NCBI GenBank assembly: GCA_945870035.1
Contig: CAMBQQ010000009.1
Location: 1-54,406, forward strand
Origin: Rhizobium sp. Q54
GTDB taxonomy: Bacteria; Pseudomonadota; Alphaproteobacteria; Rhizobiales; Xanthobacteraceae
Direction: 5' to 3'
DNA length: 54,406 nt
Shown: in pieces, positions 25,483-35,156 of the stretch
Position numbering within the stretch: the stretch's first letter is position 1
Layout: each line of letters opens with the position of its first letter
Program-made: the position numbers and the translations under genes
The notes under the pieces: generated by a model
What the model saw: the letters and a program-made list of their open reading frames with translations, nothing else
Database searches by the model: none
Told to the model about the DNA's origin: nothing

Positions 25483-27836
25483 GCGATTTTCTTTTTGGCT
25501 TGTTCGGCCTCGCGCAACACCGCCCTGATCCGTTGCGGCGTTGCCGGAATGATGTCGATCTCGACGTTAAATGGCGTCAGCGCATCGTTGATGGCGTTGA
25601 GCACTGCGGCCGGCGCGCCGATGGTGCCGCCTTCACCGAGGCCCTTGGCCTTGGTGATCGATTGCGTCGATGGCGTTTCGATGTGATGCAGTTCGATATT
25701 CGGCATTTCATGCGCGGTTGGCGGCATGTAGTCGGCTAGATTGGCGGTGAGAATGCCGCCGTCGCCGTCGTATACGATCTCCTCGAGCAGCGCGTTGCCG
25801 ATGCCTTGCGCGACGCCGCCATGCACCTGGCCGTCGGCGATCATCGGATTGATGATGCGGCCGGCGTCTTCCGCCACCAGATAGCGTTCGACCTTGACGA
25901 AGCCGGTGTCCGGATCGAGGTCGACAATGGCGACATGGCAGGCATTGGAAAACGTGCCGGGCGGATCGTAGGTGCCGCTCTCATTTAGGCCGGGCTCCAA
26001 CTCGCCCTTAAAGCGATGCGCCTGCGTGTAAATCTCACGCGCCATGCTGGCGATGCTGACCGTGCGGTCGGTGCCGGCGACCTTGGCGTGGCCACCTTCC
26101 AGCACGATGTCGTTTTCCGCCGCTTCCAACATGTGGCTGGCGATCTTGACCAGCTTGGCGCGCACCTTGCGCGCCGCGATCAGAGTGGCACCGCCGGAAA
26201 TCACCAGCGAGCGGCTGGCGAACGTGCCCCAGCCATAAGGCGCAGTGTCGGTGTCGCCGTGTATGACCTTGATGAGGTCGGGCGGAATGCCGAGTTCGTC
26301 GGCGATGATCTGGGCCAAAGTGGTGCGCAAGCCCTGGCCATGCGGCGACGAACCGATGCGCGCCTCGACATAGCCGGACGGATCGACGCTGACATGCACC
26401 GTTTCCCAGCCCGGCGTGATCGCCATGCCGCGCGCGGCAAAAGCCGGACTGCCGTAGCCGGTGCGCTCCGAGAACGTTGCAAAGCCGATGCCGAGATAGC
26501 GGCCCCTGGCGCGGGCCTCTTTCTGGCGCGCGCGGAAGGCGGGCACGCCGATCTCGTGCACCGCCATGTCCAGCGTCTCTTTATAGGTGGCTTCGTCGTA
26601 AACGAGGCCGGTCGCGGACGTATAAGGAAATTTGTCGATCAGGTTGCGGCGGCGAATGTCGACCGGGTCGAGCGCGAAAGCCTTGGCGGCCTTGTCCATC
26701 AGCCTCTCAATCGTGAAGGTGATGATCGGCCGCGACACACCGCGATAGGCCGCCATGGTGCAGGTGTTGGTCAGTACGCCGCGCGCCAGACATTGATAGT
26801 GCCGCACGTCATAAGGGCCCGGCATTTCCGCCATCGCCATCAGCGGCTCGACGCCGCAGGTGGTCGGGAAGCAGGAATAGGCGCCAACATTGGAGACGAC
26901 ATCGGCGCGCAGCGCCAAGAGCTTGGCGTCCTTGTCGAAGGCGCCTTCCAGCGTGACGTACTGGTCGCGCGAATGGAACGAAGCGATCAGGTTTTCGCGG
27001 CGGTCCTCGGTCCAGGCCACGGTGCTTTTCAGTTTGCGCGCCAGCCAGACCAGTAGCACATATTCGCTGCACAGCGACATCTTCTGGCCAAAGCCGCCGC
27101 CGACATCCGGCGCGATAACGCGCAGATCGCTCTCGCGCATGCCGAGAAGGTCGGCGATGGCGGTACGCATCAGATGCGGCATTTGCGTCGTGCAGGTGAG
27201 GGTGACGCGGCCGTTGGTCCTGTCGTATGCCGCATGCGCCGCGCGCGCTTCCATCGGCGTCGCGTTCTGGCGGTGCGAGCGGGCGTCGATCTTCACGACT
27301 TTGGCGGCGCTGGCCCAGACACCGTCGAAGCCTGGCGTTTTGACGGTGCCTTTGACAATGACGTTGCCAGGCGCCTCGATGTGAATCTGCGGCGCGCCGT
27401 TTGCCAGCGCATCGCGCGAATCGACCAGCGGCATGCTCGCATCGATATTGAGTTCAACCAGATCGGCGATGTCTTCAGCTTCTTCCTCGCTCGATGCGAC
27501 GACAGCGGCCACCGCTTCGCCGACAAAGCGCACGACGTCTTCGGCGAGAATGGGCTGGCCGACGGCCTTGTACTCGAACTTGTGCAGCATCGGCGTGATC
27601 TTCTTCACCGCCTTCAGATCGGCGGCGGTGATGACCAGCGCGCCGTCCGGCGCCTTGATGTTGCCGATAGTGCCCGCGGCATTCGGGCTGCGCACGAAGC
27701 GCACCCAATGTGTGGCGGCGAGATCGGCAGTGAAGTGGCCTTGCCCCGTCACCAAAGCCGGGTCTTCCAGCCGCCTGATGGCGCGGCCGACCCATTTCAA
27801 CGCATCGCCGTGCGAGCCTTTGGTTGGGGCATTCAT
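25479..27836 (-). CDS. Molybdenum hydroxylase large subunit (first copy in operon)
   Basis: A 785-residue molybdopterin-binding subunit of the same family as the other large subunit, but clearly diverged from it. It has RRLEDPALVTGQGHFTAD near the N-terminus, VGGGFGQKMSLCSEY (about 240-255), the loop AAYRGVSRP (about 355) and the catalytic-glutamate motif GLGEGGTIGAP. All key elements are present, so it should be active. It sits between the FAD gene and the 2Fe-2S gene with 4-base overlaps. Confidence 0.9.
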
Positions 27837-28690
27837 GTGAGAGAGTGCTCCAGCGCTCGTCTCACAACCGCGCGCACCAGATCGCGGCGGTATTCGGCAT
27901 TGGTCTGGTGATCTTCGAGCGGATCGACGGCGTCGCTCGCCGCAAGCGCCGCGGCGCGGAAGGCGGGGTCGCCCGGCGGCTGGCCATTCAAAGCCGATTC
28001 GGCTTCTTCAATACGGCGCGGCGACGATTCGGCGCCGCCGACGCCGATACGTGCCTCACTGATCTTGCCGTCGGCAACGCGATAGGTGACCAGCGACGAC
28101 GCCATGGCGAAATCGCCGGCGCGGCGGCTGAATTCGTTGAAGCCGAATTTGGCGTCGGCCGCGAGCAGGGGGAGGCGGACTTCGGCCAGCAATTCGTCCT
28201 CGGCCAAAGCGGTCGACATGATGCCTTCGAAGAAATCGGCGGCCGCGATCTCGCGCTCGCCGCGCTGGCTTTTGGCGATCATGGTTGCGCCCAATGTCGC
28301 CGCGGTCAGGCACCATTCCGACGCCGGATCGGCGTGGGCGAGGCTGCCGCAGAAGGTGCCGCGCATGCGGATCGGGTAATGAGCGATGTGGCGCGCCACA
28401 TAGCTCAGCAGGGCGGCCAGCGGATTATCGACGGCCGGGCCATGAAACGCCGCGTGCCGCACCCGCGCGCCAATGGTGAGCGCCGTGCCGTCGCTATCGA
28501 GCCGGTCGAGCCCGGCGATCTCGTTGATGTCGATGAGGTGCGCCGGTTTGGCGAGGCGGAACGCCATGATCGGCACCAGGCTTTGGCCGCCGGCCAGAAT
28601 GCGGCCGTCCTGGCCGGCCAGCTGCGACAGCATTGCCAGCGCCTGTTGAAGCGTGCGCGGCACATGGCGGACGAAGGGCGCTGGTTTCAT
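27833..28690 (-). CDS. Molybdenum hydroxylase FAD-binding subunit
   Basis: A 285-residue subunit with the two FAD motifs of the CoxM/NdhF family: AGGQSLVPIMAFRLAKP (about 36-52) and the later TFCGSLAHADPASE (about 108-121). It passes electrons from the 2Fe-2S subunit to an acceptor. First gene of the four-gene operon, order FAD, large, small, large; it serves both large subunits, since no second FAD gene is present. Confidence 0.93.
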   Translation of the reverse strand: MKPAPFVRHVPRTLQQALAMLSQLAGQDGRILAGGQSLVPIMAFRLAKPAHLIDINEIAGLDRLDSDGTALTIGARVRHAAFHGPAVDNPLAALLSYVARHIAHYPIRMRGTFCGSLAHADPASEWCLTAATLGATMIAKSQRGEREIAAADFFEGIMSTALAEDELLAEVRLPLLAADAKFGFNEFSRRAGDFAMASSLVTYRVADGKISEARIGVGGAESSPRRIEEAESALNGQPPGDPAFRAAALAASDAVDPLEDHQTNAEYRRDLVRAVVRRALEHSLT

Positions 28691-28734
28691 CGGCTTTCCT
28701 GCGCGTTGGCGGGCGCGGCGGTTCCTGAAATCGC

Positions 28735-28768
28735 TTGTATGCTAACGATCTCGGATCGGCCAAGTCAA
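28735..28768 (-). promoter_or_regulatory. Promoter of the molybdenum hydroxylase operon with overlapping operator-like site
   Basis: On the minus strand: -35 TTGACT (28763-28768), 18-base spacer, -10 TAGCAT (28739-28744). TTGTATGCTA (28735-28744, plus strand) covers the -10 and matches the gntR-region site TTGTATACTA at nine of ten bases. The FAD-subunit ATG is about 45 bases downstream. Confidence 0.5.
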
Positions 28769-28781
28769 CGCGGGGCGGAGC

Positions 28782-29147
28782 CTACCAGCCGAAATCTCTG
28801 ATCCGCTCGAAGTTTTGACGCACCGCCGGTTGCACCTGCGCCGGGCCGAGGCGCACCATCAGGCCGTGCCATTTGTCGGCGGCGTTGACCAGCAGGTCGG
28901 TAAACGCATTGCCCGGCAGATCGCGGCTGAAATGGCGAATGCCCTGCGAATCGAACAGGGCGAATAACGCGAAGGCGATCAGCATGGCGAAAGCGGCCGA
29001 GCGCGCATTGGCGGCGCTATCCGGAATTTTGCCGTCCGGCGTCCGCCGAAAGCGTATCGCCGGCCATCGGCCGCCAAAGGCGCGGTCAAAGAGCCCGGTT
29101 CGTGTTTCCTCGAAGGCGACGCTTTCGTGGGGCCTTGTCATGGTCAT
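28782..29147 (-). CDS. Small single-pass membrane protein, unknown, in an O-acyltransferase operon
   Basis: A 121-residue protein with a basic N-terminus (about 1-45), one hydrophobic segment (FAMLIAFALFALF, about 53-65) and a periplasmic-side tail of about 55 residues (SQGIRHFSRDLPGNAF...). I recognise no family. AGGGA precedes the ATG at 29147; an ATG 6 bases further in is also possible. It starts 12 bases after the MBOAT gene stop, as third gene after the SGNH hydrolase and the O-acyltransferase, so it is probably an accessory part of that complex. Confidence 0.7.
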   Translation of the reverse strand: MTMTRPHESVAFEETRTGLFDRAFGGRWPAIRFRRTPDGKIPDSAANARSAAFAMLIAFALFALFDSQGIRHFSRDLPGNAFTDLLVNAADKWHGLMVRLGPAQVQPAVRQNFERIRDFGW

Positions 29148-29159
29148 GGCCGTGGTCCC

Positions 29160-30644
29160 TTAAAACTGGAAGTAGATGAAGGGCGCGACCCCCTGTGGGC
29201 CGATGGCCTGGGTCAGCAGCAGTCCGAGGCCGAGCAGGAGGCCGAGAGCCGCGGCGGGCCAGTCGCGCATCCGCTCAGCCAGCCGGTCGATGACATTGCC
29301 GGGGCCGAAGTGCACCGCGACCGATCCAGCGATCAACAGCAGCAGGAACGGCGTTAGCAATTGAGCGTTGCCCTGAAAGGCGAACATCGCGCCGAAATAG
29401 TCCAGCGCCGTTCCGACCTCGGGACTTCGGAAGAAGACACCTGCCAGCGTGAACAAATGAAACGTGACGAACCAGCCGGTGAAGGCGGCGGCGAAGGTGG
29501 CCATCGGCGCAGGCGTCGCGTGGCCGGTCGCGGCGGTGGCGCCGAGCGAATTGAGGCGGGTGCGCGCCATGCGCCAGTCATGCCAACGATTCTTGATCGC
29601 GCGTTCGACAATCAGTGCGCTGCCGTGGATGGCGCCCCAGATGACGAAGGTCCAGTTGGCGCCGTGCCACAATCCGCCGATCAGCATGGTCAGGAAGATG
29701 TTGCGATACATGCGCCAGCCGGCGTCGCGCTTGTCGCCGCGCAATGGGCGATAGACGTAATCGCGCAACCAGGTCGACAGCGAAATGTGCCAGCGCTGCC
29801 AGAACTGTTGCAGCGAGGTGGTGCCGAACGGACGGTCGAAATTCTTGCGGAAGCGGTAGCCGAGCAGCGCCGCGGCGCCAATGGCGATATCGCTGTAGGC
29901 GGAAAAATCGCAATAGACCTGTATGACATAGGCATAGTGCCCGGCGATGAGATCGAGGCTGCTTGCCTGTTCAGGTGCGGCAAACAGCGGGTCGATCAGA
30001 TCGGCGGCGAGATAATGCGCGACCACGGTCTTCTTGAAGATGCCGTTGACGATCAGCAGGAAGCCGAAGGTGACGGCGGTGCGCGTCAGCACGGGAGTCT
30101 TTTCGAGTTGCGGCAGGAAGTGCGAGGCGCGCACGATCGGCCCGGCCACCAATTGCGGGAAGAATGAGATGTATAGGGCGAGGTCAAGGGGCGAGGCGAC
30201 CGGTTTGATCTGCCGCCGGTAGACATCGACGACATAAGAGATGCCCTGGAAGGTGAAGAAGGAGATGCCGATCGGCAGGATGATCTCCAGGAACGGCATG
30301 TCGCGCTGGATGCCGAGCGCCAGCGTCAGGTCGGTCAGGCTGTCGATGAAGAAGTTGTAGTATTTGAACAGGCCGAGCAGGCCGAGATTGGCGGCGGTCG
30401 CGAGCGCGACTAGTCGATAGCGGGTCGTTTCATTGTTGCTTGCGGCCAGTGCCAATCCGGCGCCGTAGTTGAACAGCGACGAGCCGGCGAGCAGCGCCAT
30501 GAAGCGCCAGTCCCAATAGCCATAGAAGAAGTAGCTCGCCGCCAGCAGCAGGAGCTTGCGCGGTTCGGTGCGCGTGCGCGTGAGCCATGCGGCGCAGAAC
30601 ACCGCAAAGAAGAACAGCGCGAATTGTGGCGTCGGGAATAGCAT
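29160..30644 (-). CDS. MBOAT-family membrane O-acyltransferase (AlgI-like)
   Basis: A 494-residue inner-membrane protein with about ten hydrophobic segments. AlgI-type landmarks: ASYFFYGYWDWRF near residue 40, SYVVDVYRR, WQRWHISLSTWLRDYVYRPL in the middle and LIGGLWHGANWTFVIWGAIHG with the active-site histidine. These proteins pass acyl (usually acetyl) groups across the membrane to a periplasmic acceptor such as alginate, cellulose or teichoic acid. With the SGNH hydrolase upstream it makes the usual transfer pair; the polymer is not identified. Confidence 0.92.
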   Translation of the reverse strand: MLFPTPQFALFFFAVFCAAWLTRTRTEPRKLLLLAASYFFYGYWDWRFMALLAGSSLFNYGAGLALAASNNETTRYRLVALATAANLGLLGLFKYYNFFIDSLTDLTLALGIQRDMPFLEIILPIGISFFTFQGISYVVDVYRRQIKPVASPLDLALYISFFPQLVAGPIVRASHFLPQLEKTPVLTRTAVTFGFLLIVNGIFKKTVVAHYLAADLIDPLFAAPEQASSLDLIAGHYAYVIQVYCDFSAYSDIAIGAAALLGYRFRKNFDRPFGTTSLQQFWQRWHISLSTWLRDYVYRPLRGDKRDAGWRMYRNIFLTMLIGGLWHGANWTFVIWGAIHGSALIVERAIKNRWHDWRMARTRLNSLGATAATGHATPAPMATFAAAFTGWFVTFHLFTLAGVFFRSPEVGTALDYFGAMFAFQGNAQLLTPFLLLLIAGSVAVHFGPGNVIDRLAERMRDWPAAALGLLLGLGLLLTQAIGPQGVAPFIYFQF

Positions 30645-30674
30645 GCGCCTGCCTTTCCTGGATTGGCGCTGCGG

Positions 30675-31361
30675 TCAGCGCAGTCCGATGGAGCGAGCGA
30701 CGTAGTTGGCGAACAGCTTGCGACCCGGTTCGGTGAAATGCATGCCGTCCTCCTTGCGGATGCGGCGATTGACGCCTTCCAGGCTTTTGCCGAACGAAGA
30801 ATAGGCTCCGTGCGGCGTGTGGAACTTGTTCCAGATGTCGATATAGGTGAAGCCGTTTTTGGCGGCCTGCTGCTTGAAAATCCGATTCATGACGCGATAG
30901 CCGTTGGCGAGCTTTTCCGAGCGGACATCGGGCAGGCCGACCCAATACAATTTGGCGCGCGACTGCTTCACCGTTTTCATGAAGCGCGCGACCCGCCGGC
31001 TGTACTCGGCGCGCCAGGCATTGCTGAGCGGATCGAGCCGTTTGCCGTTGACTCGGATCGGCTGGTGATCGTTGCCGCCGAGCACGACGACAAGGATGTT
31101 CGCGTCGCCGTGCTTGAGCGCATTGTCGACGGTGGCGTCCCAGTTGAAGTAATCGGTTCGCACCAGGCCGGTCGCAAACTGCGTCCGCTTGATGACGTGG
31201 ACATCGCGCCGGCCGGCGAAAATATCCTCCATGCCGTTGCCCAGATCGTTGGCCAGCGAATCGCCGACAAGAGCGATGCTGACCGGGCGCGCTTGCGCAG
31301 GCAAAGCGTGCGTGAGCGTGATTGCGATAAGGGCGGAAAATGCAAAGCGTGACATGACCAT
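30675..31361 (-). CDS. Exported SGNH/GDSL hydrolase (DUF459 type)
   Basis: A 228-residue protein with a signal peptide (about 24 residues, ending PAQA) followed by SIALVGDSLANDLG, which supplies the catalytic serine of block I. GGNDH is block III, and the C-terminal DGMHFTEPG holds the catalytic Asp/His pair. Periplasmic SGNH proteins next to MBOAT genes usually finish acetyl transfer or remove acetyl groups. GGAGG sits 8 bases before the ATG at 31361. First gene of the three-gene unit. Confidence 0.88.
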   Translation of the reverse strand: MVMSRFAFSALIAITLTHALPAQARPVSIALVGDSLANDLGNGMEDIFAGRRDVHVIKRTQFATGLVRTDYFNWDATVDNALKHGDANILVVVLGGNDHQPIRVNGKRLDPLSNAWRAEYSRRVARFMKTVKQSRAKLYWVGLPDVRSEKLANGYRVMNRIFKQQAAKNGFTYIDIWNKFHTPHGAYSSFGKSLEGVNRRIRKEDGMHFTEPGRKLFANYVARSIGLR

Positions 31362-31552
31362 GCCGCTTGCCTCCTTCAGTTCATCCGTATCGTCGTCCCC
31401 GTGCTCACGTTAGCGGCGTATAAATTGGGTATAAACTTAATGAGAATGTTTAACCGCTCTATGCTTAATGACGCCGAGCGTCGTTGTTCGCGCACATGCG
31501 CAATCAACGCCGCGCGCAATGGAGCAGTGCGTCTCGGACGAAAGTTCCGCCG

Positions 31553-32368
31553 TCAGGAACCGATCTTCAGTTCCGACACCAGCCCGCGCAACGCGGCGAT
31601 GGTCGAGGGCGCGACGCTTTTGCCGGTGCGCGGATTGTCCGAGGGCACGTTCTCGATCGTCATGGTGAAGCGCACAGTGTCGGCATCGACCGTGATGCTA
31701 TGGGTATTGCGGGTTACGGTCGGATCGGCCCAGATTTGCAGGCGGGTGCGGTCCGGGCCGATGCCGGCCAGGCTCAGCGCCGCCGCGACATTGACGTTGG
31801 CCGGGAAGCCCTTGGCGCCATCGCGCGCCGAGCCGTCGAATACTTTCAGCGGCTCGGTCAGCCCCTTTACTGAAATGTTATTGGCGACAAGATGCGGCGC
31901 GCCCTCCAGCCCGGCCGGCGGCTTGCGCGTCACCATGTCGACCGAATGAATCGTGCCCTCGGCGGCGCCGCGCACGGCGTCGAAGCCGAGCAGCGCCCCG
32001 GTCGGCACGATGATGCGCGCGCCGGTCGCCTTGGCGCGTTCGATCAGGTCGCCATGATGCAGAAGCTGTCCGGCGGACAGCGGCATGAAGATGCGGCCTT
32101 TGTCGATCGCCGGAATGGCGATGTCGCGAAACAGAGCCGGCGGCAGGCACTCGACGATGACGTCGCAATCGTCGGCGAGCGTCTCAAGCGTGCGCAGCGC
32201 GACCAGGTCTCCGATCTGCGGCAGCAGGCGGCGCGCCTTGTCGGCGTCACGCACCGCCACAGCGGTGAGGCTCATGCCTGGGATGACGCCGTCGATCAGC
32301 CGGCGCGCGACGTCGAGGCCGACAGCGCCAAGTCCGGCAATGCCGATGCGGAGAGGTTGCTTGTTCAT
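31553..32368 (-). CDS. Aspartate dehydrogenase-like oxidoreductase (NadX family)
   Basis: A 271-residue NAD(P)-dependent protein. A Rossmann motif IGIAGLGAVGLDVA opens the chain, and the DUF108 (aspartate dehydrogenase) domain signature GFPANVNVAAALSLAG lies near residue 190. True L-aspartate dehydrogenases make iminoaspartate for NAD synthesis, but this one sits at the end of a catabolic operon with no NadA or NadC, so a different amino acid or keto acid substrate is likely. It follows the dioxygenase-like gene by 9 bases. Confidence 0.82.
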   Translation of the reverse strand: MNKQPLRIGIAGLGAVGLDVARRLIDGVIPGMSLTAVAVRDADKARRLLPQIGDLVALRTLETLADDCDVIVECLPPALFRDIAIPAIDKGRIFMPLSAGQLLHHGDLIERAKATGARIIVPTGALLGFDAVRGAAEGTIHSVDMVTRKPPAGLEGAPHLVANNISVKGLTEPLKVFDGSARDGAKGFPANVNVAAALSLAGIGPDRTRLQIWADPTVTRNTHSITVDADTVRFTMTIENVPSDNPRTGKSVAPSTIAALRGLVSELKIGS

Positions 32369-32377
32369 GCGTTGCTC

Positions 32378-33304
32378 CTAAGTCCATTCGTCGAGACGCC
32401 AGCCGTCTTCGGTGAAACGATAATTCTGCCCGGCCACTTCCATGCGTTCGCTGGGGCGGGCCGTGATGCCCCAATGATCGAGCCGGCCCGGCGGCCACTT
32501 CCAGTCGTCCGGTTCGCCGGCGCGATAGCTGGCGTCGATCTGCTGCATTTCGCCGGTATATTCAATCGGTATGTTCTCGGGGCCAAGGAAATAGCAGAAC
32601 ACGTTGTTGCCCGGCCCGTGCCGGCCCGGGCCCCATTCGATACCGTGACCGTGATCGCGCATGCGGCCGGCGCCGCGCATGACGGAATCCAGATCGGACA
32701 TCTCGAAGGCGATGTGATTGAGCGTGGTGCCGCCGCCGAAGCCGAGCACGACGCTGTGATGGTCGCTCCCGCAGGAAATGAAGCGCATCTTTTTTGTCGT
32801 GTCGGTGAGCCTGAAGCCGAGCACGTCGCGGAAGCAGGCGAAGGTGGCGTCGGGATCGGAATTGTTGAGGTTGATGTGCGAAATCTTGCGCGGCCGGTCG
32901 GCGCTGTCGGCAGCGCTCGCATGATCCGCCACGCCGCAGACCACGGCGATGTTGCGGCCTTCCGGGTCCTTGTAGCCGAAGCCGTAATCGCCGAAGGGCT
33001 GCTTCAGCGGGCGCGGCGCCTCAACGGCTTTCAAGCCATGCGCCAGCGCCTGCGCGTGAAGGGCATCGACCGCCGCGCGGTCGGCGGCGTCGAAGACGAT
33101 GCGGACCAGCGCCGTTTCCGGCGCTTGGCGGATGCTGAAGATGTGATGAAAGGCGCCGGTGCCGCGCAGATAATGCACGCCTTTGGTCTCAAAGACCGGC
33201 GTCAAAAGCCATGCATCGCTGAAAAATTTCACCGTTTGCGACCTATCGGTCACCGCAATTTCGACGCTGCGCAGCGCGCGGACTCTTGCCTTGCCGGTCG
33301 TCAT
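32378..33304 (-). CDS. Two-domain VOC protein, type I extradiol dioxygenase-like
   Basis: A 308-residue protein with two glyoxalase-fold (VOC) domains, about 10-125 and 140-265. The iron ligands of type I extradiol dioxygenases line up: His143 (ISHINLNN), His197 (LNHIAFEM) and Glu248 (IEYTGEM). These enzymes cleave catechols next to the hydroxyls. The ATG overlaps the enoyl-CoA hydratase stop (ATGA). In context it probably opens an aromatic or similar diol; the substrate is unknown. Confidence 0.82.
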   Translation of the reverse strand: MTTGKARVRALRSVEIAVTDRSQTVKFFSDAWLLTPVFETKGVHYLRGTGAFHHIFSIRQAPETALVRIVFDAADRAAVDALHAQALAHGLKAVEAPRPLKQPFGDYGFGYKDPEGRNIAVVCGVADHASAADSADRPRKISHINLNNSDPDATFACFRDVLGFRLTDTTKKMRFISCGSDHHSVVLGFGGGTTLNHIAFEMSDLDSVMRGAGRMRDHGHGIEWGPGRHGPGNNVFCYFLGPENIPIEYTGEMQQIDASYRAGEPDDWKWPPGRLDHWGITARPSERMEVAGQNYRFTEDGWRLDEWT

Positions 33305-34104
33305 TCCGATTTGCCCTTGCGTCCGCTGAAACTGGGTTTTCGCTTTTCGACGAAGGCGCGCACGCCCTCTGCATAGTCTGGCAGCACGCTGGCCTGCTTC
33401 TGCAGGTCACGCTCGAGATCGAGCTGGGCTTCGAGCGAATTGGTCGCCGACGCATCGAGCGCGCGCTTGATCAGCGCCAGGCCTTGTGTCGGCGCGATGG
33501 CGAAGCGCTCGCAGGTTAGCCGCGCTTCGGACATCAGTGTCTTGTCATCGACGCAGCGCCAGATCATGCCCCATTCCGCGGCTTTCTCGGCCGCGAGGTC
33601 CTGCCCGGTCAGCGCCAGCGCGCGGGCGCGCGCGTCGCCGACCAGCCGCGGCAGAAACCATGTCCCGCCGGAATCCGGGATGAGGCCGATGCGCGCAAAC
33701 GACTGGATGAATCGCGCCGATTGCGCGGCGATGACGATGTCGCAGGCCAGCGCGATATTAGCGCCTGAGCCGGCGGCAACACCATTGACCGCGCAAATGA
33801 CCGGGAAGGGCAGGCCGCGCAGCCGCCGCACCAGCGGGTTGTAGTGCTGCTCAATCGAGTTGCGCGCCACCGGTGCTTCGCCGGGCTTGAGCACACGATC
33901 GTTGAGGTCCTGTCCGGCGCAGAAGGCGCGTCCGGCGCCGGTCAGCAGCAGCGCGCGGCAGGTTTCGTCGGCCTCGGCGTCGTCGATCGCCGCGCGCAAG
34001 GCTTCGTGCATCGCGTCGTTGAAGGCATTGAGTTTGTCCGGCCGGTTTAGCGTCACAATGCGGTAGCCGGTTTCGATCTGGGTGAGGACGAGGGGTTCGC
34101 TCAT
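33301..34104 (-). CDS. Enoyl-CoA hydratase/isomerase family protein
   Basis: A 267-residue crotonase-fold enzyme. Landmarks: the CoA-binding AFCAGQDLND loop (about 60-70), the oxyanion-hole GVAAGSGANIALACD (about 106-120) and IGLIPDSGGTWFLPRLVG (about 133-150), where Asp and Gly positions resemble PaaG-type ring-modifying members. Acts on acyl-CoA in the cytoplasm. It is overlapped by genes on both sides by 4 bases. Confidence 0.9.
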   Translation of the reverse strand: MSEPLVLTQIETGYRIVTLNRPDKLNAFNDAMHEALRAAIDDAEADETCRALLLTGAGRAFCAGQDLNDRVLKPGEAPVARNSIEQHYNPLVRRLRGLPFPVICAVNGVAAGSGANIALACDIVIAAQSARFIQSFARIGLIPDSGGTWFLPRLVGDARARALALTGQDLAAEKAAEWGMIWRCVDDKTLMSEARLTCERFAIAPTQGLALIKRALDASATNSLEAQLDLERDLQKQASVLPDYAEGVRAFVEKRKPSFSGRKGKSE

Positions 34105-34955
34105 GGCTTTGCGCTCCTCCTCGCAATAAATTTTTCCAACACGGCGATCTCATCCTTGCGCCCGGCATTGTCGGCGGCGATGCGCTCGTAAAATCGCGCC
34201 GACATGGCCAGCATTTCGCTTTCGGCAAATTCCTCGCCGATGAAACCGGCGATTTCGTCCATTTCGGCTACCCAGCGATAGGCCTTGCCATACATGCCCG
34301 GCACCGAGCGGTCGAGAAAGCGCAGCAGTTCCGGTTGGCTTTCGGCAAGCTCCACTTTCAGCGCCTCGGCCGAACCGCCGCGCGTCGCCGCCAGCATCAT
34401 CGCCGCGCCGAGCGCGGTGAAGCCTTTGGTGATGCCGGCATAGGACATCTTCAACGCCGACGCGGCGGTCAGCGGGCCGTCCAGCACGTGCACGATAAGG
34501 CCGTAATCGTTCAGCACCGCGATATTCTGAGCGAGCGGCCCGGAGGTGTAGAACTTCGTATTGTTGGAGCCCGGCCTGGGCGGCGGCCCGATAATGCCGG
34601 CGCCGACAAAGGCGCAGCCGGCTGGCGCAAGCGTTTCCGCGACCTTGCGCATCGTCGGCGGACTAATTGCGTTGCATTCCACATAAACGGGCTTGTGCTT
34701 GGCGGCGGCCAAAACCGGTGCCAGCCGCCGCGCCAGTGCCAGGGCTTCGCCCGGCGGTACGATCGACAGCAGAAAATCGGCCTCCGCGAGCTGGTGCTCG
34801 TCGACGGCCTGCATTCCAGCGTCACTGGCGCGCTGCGCGCTTGCTGCGCTGCGTCCGGTTAGCGACGTCAGCACTGTCACATTGTGATCGACAAGCCGGC
34901 GGGCCACGCCGGCGCCCATGCTGCCCTGCGCAATGATGGCGACGGTCGGTATCAT
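34101..34955 (-). CDS. NAD(P)-dependent dehydrogenase with DUF1932 domain
   Basis: A 284-residue beta-hydroxyacid-dehydrogenase-like protein. The N-terminal Rossmann motif IAQGSMGAGVA (about 7-17) is followed by the NAD-binding turn SIVPPGEAL; the C-terminal half begins with the conserved-lysine helix ASALKMSYAGITKG (about 160-175), the DUF1932 type. The usual GxGxxG is IAQGSMGAG here, as in other DUF1932 proteins. First gene of a four-gene operon; GGAG lies 7 bases upstream of the ATG at 34955. Confidence 0.85.
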   Translation of the reverse strand: MIPTVAIIAQGSMGAGVARRLVDHNVTVLTSLTGRSAASAQRASDAGMQAVDEHQLAEADFLLSIVPPGEALALARRLAPVLAAAKHKPVYVECNAISPPTMRKVAETLAPAGCAFVGAGIIGPPPRPGSNNTKFYTSGPLAQNIAVLNDYGLIVHVLDGPLTAASALKMSYAGITKGFTALGAAMMLAATRGGSAEALKVELAESQPELLRFLDRSVPGMYGKAYRWVAEMDEIAGFIGEEFAESEMLAMSARFYERIAADNAGRKDEIAVLEKFIARRSAKP

Positions 34956-35156
34956 GTTGAAACTCCGGCGGCGAACGGTGGAACTCGCCCGCAGATACTG
35001 CTATGTCGAAATGCCGACATAGAAAAGCCCTCGACGTCGTACAGGTTAGCGTTTCCTTCAACTTGCGAAACGTGCGCAAGCGGCAGCCAGGAAAGTCCGA
35101 GAGCAGTCCCCAGCCAGCCGGTTTGTACCGCACATTTAGACGCAAAGGACATCAGC

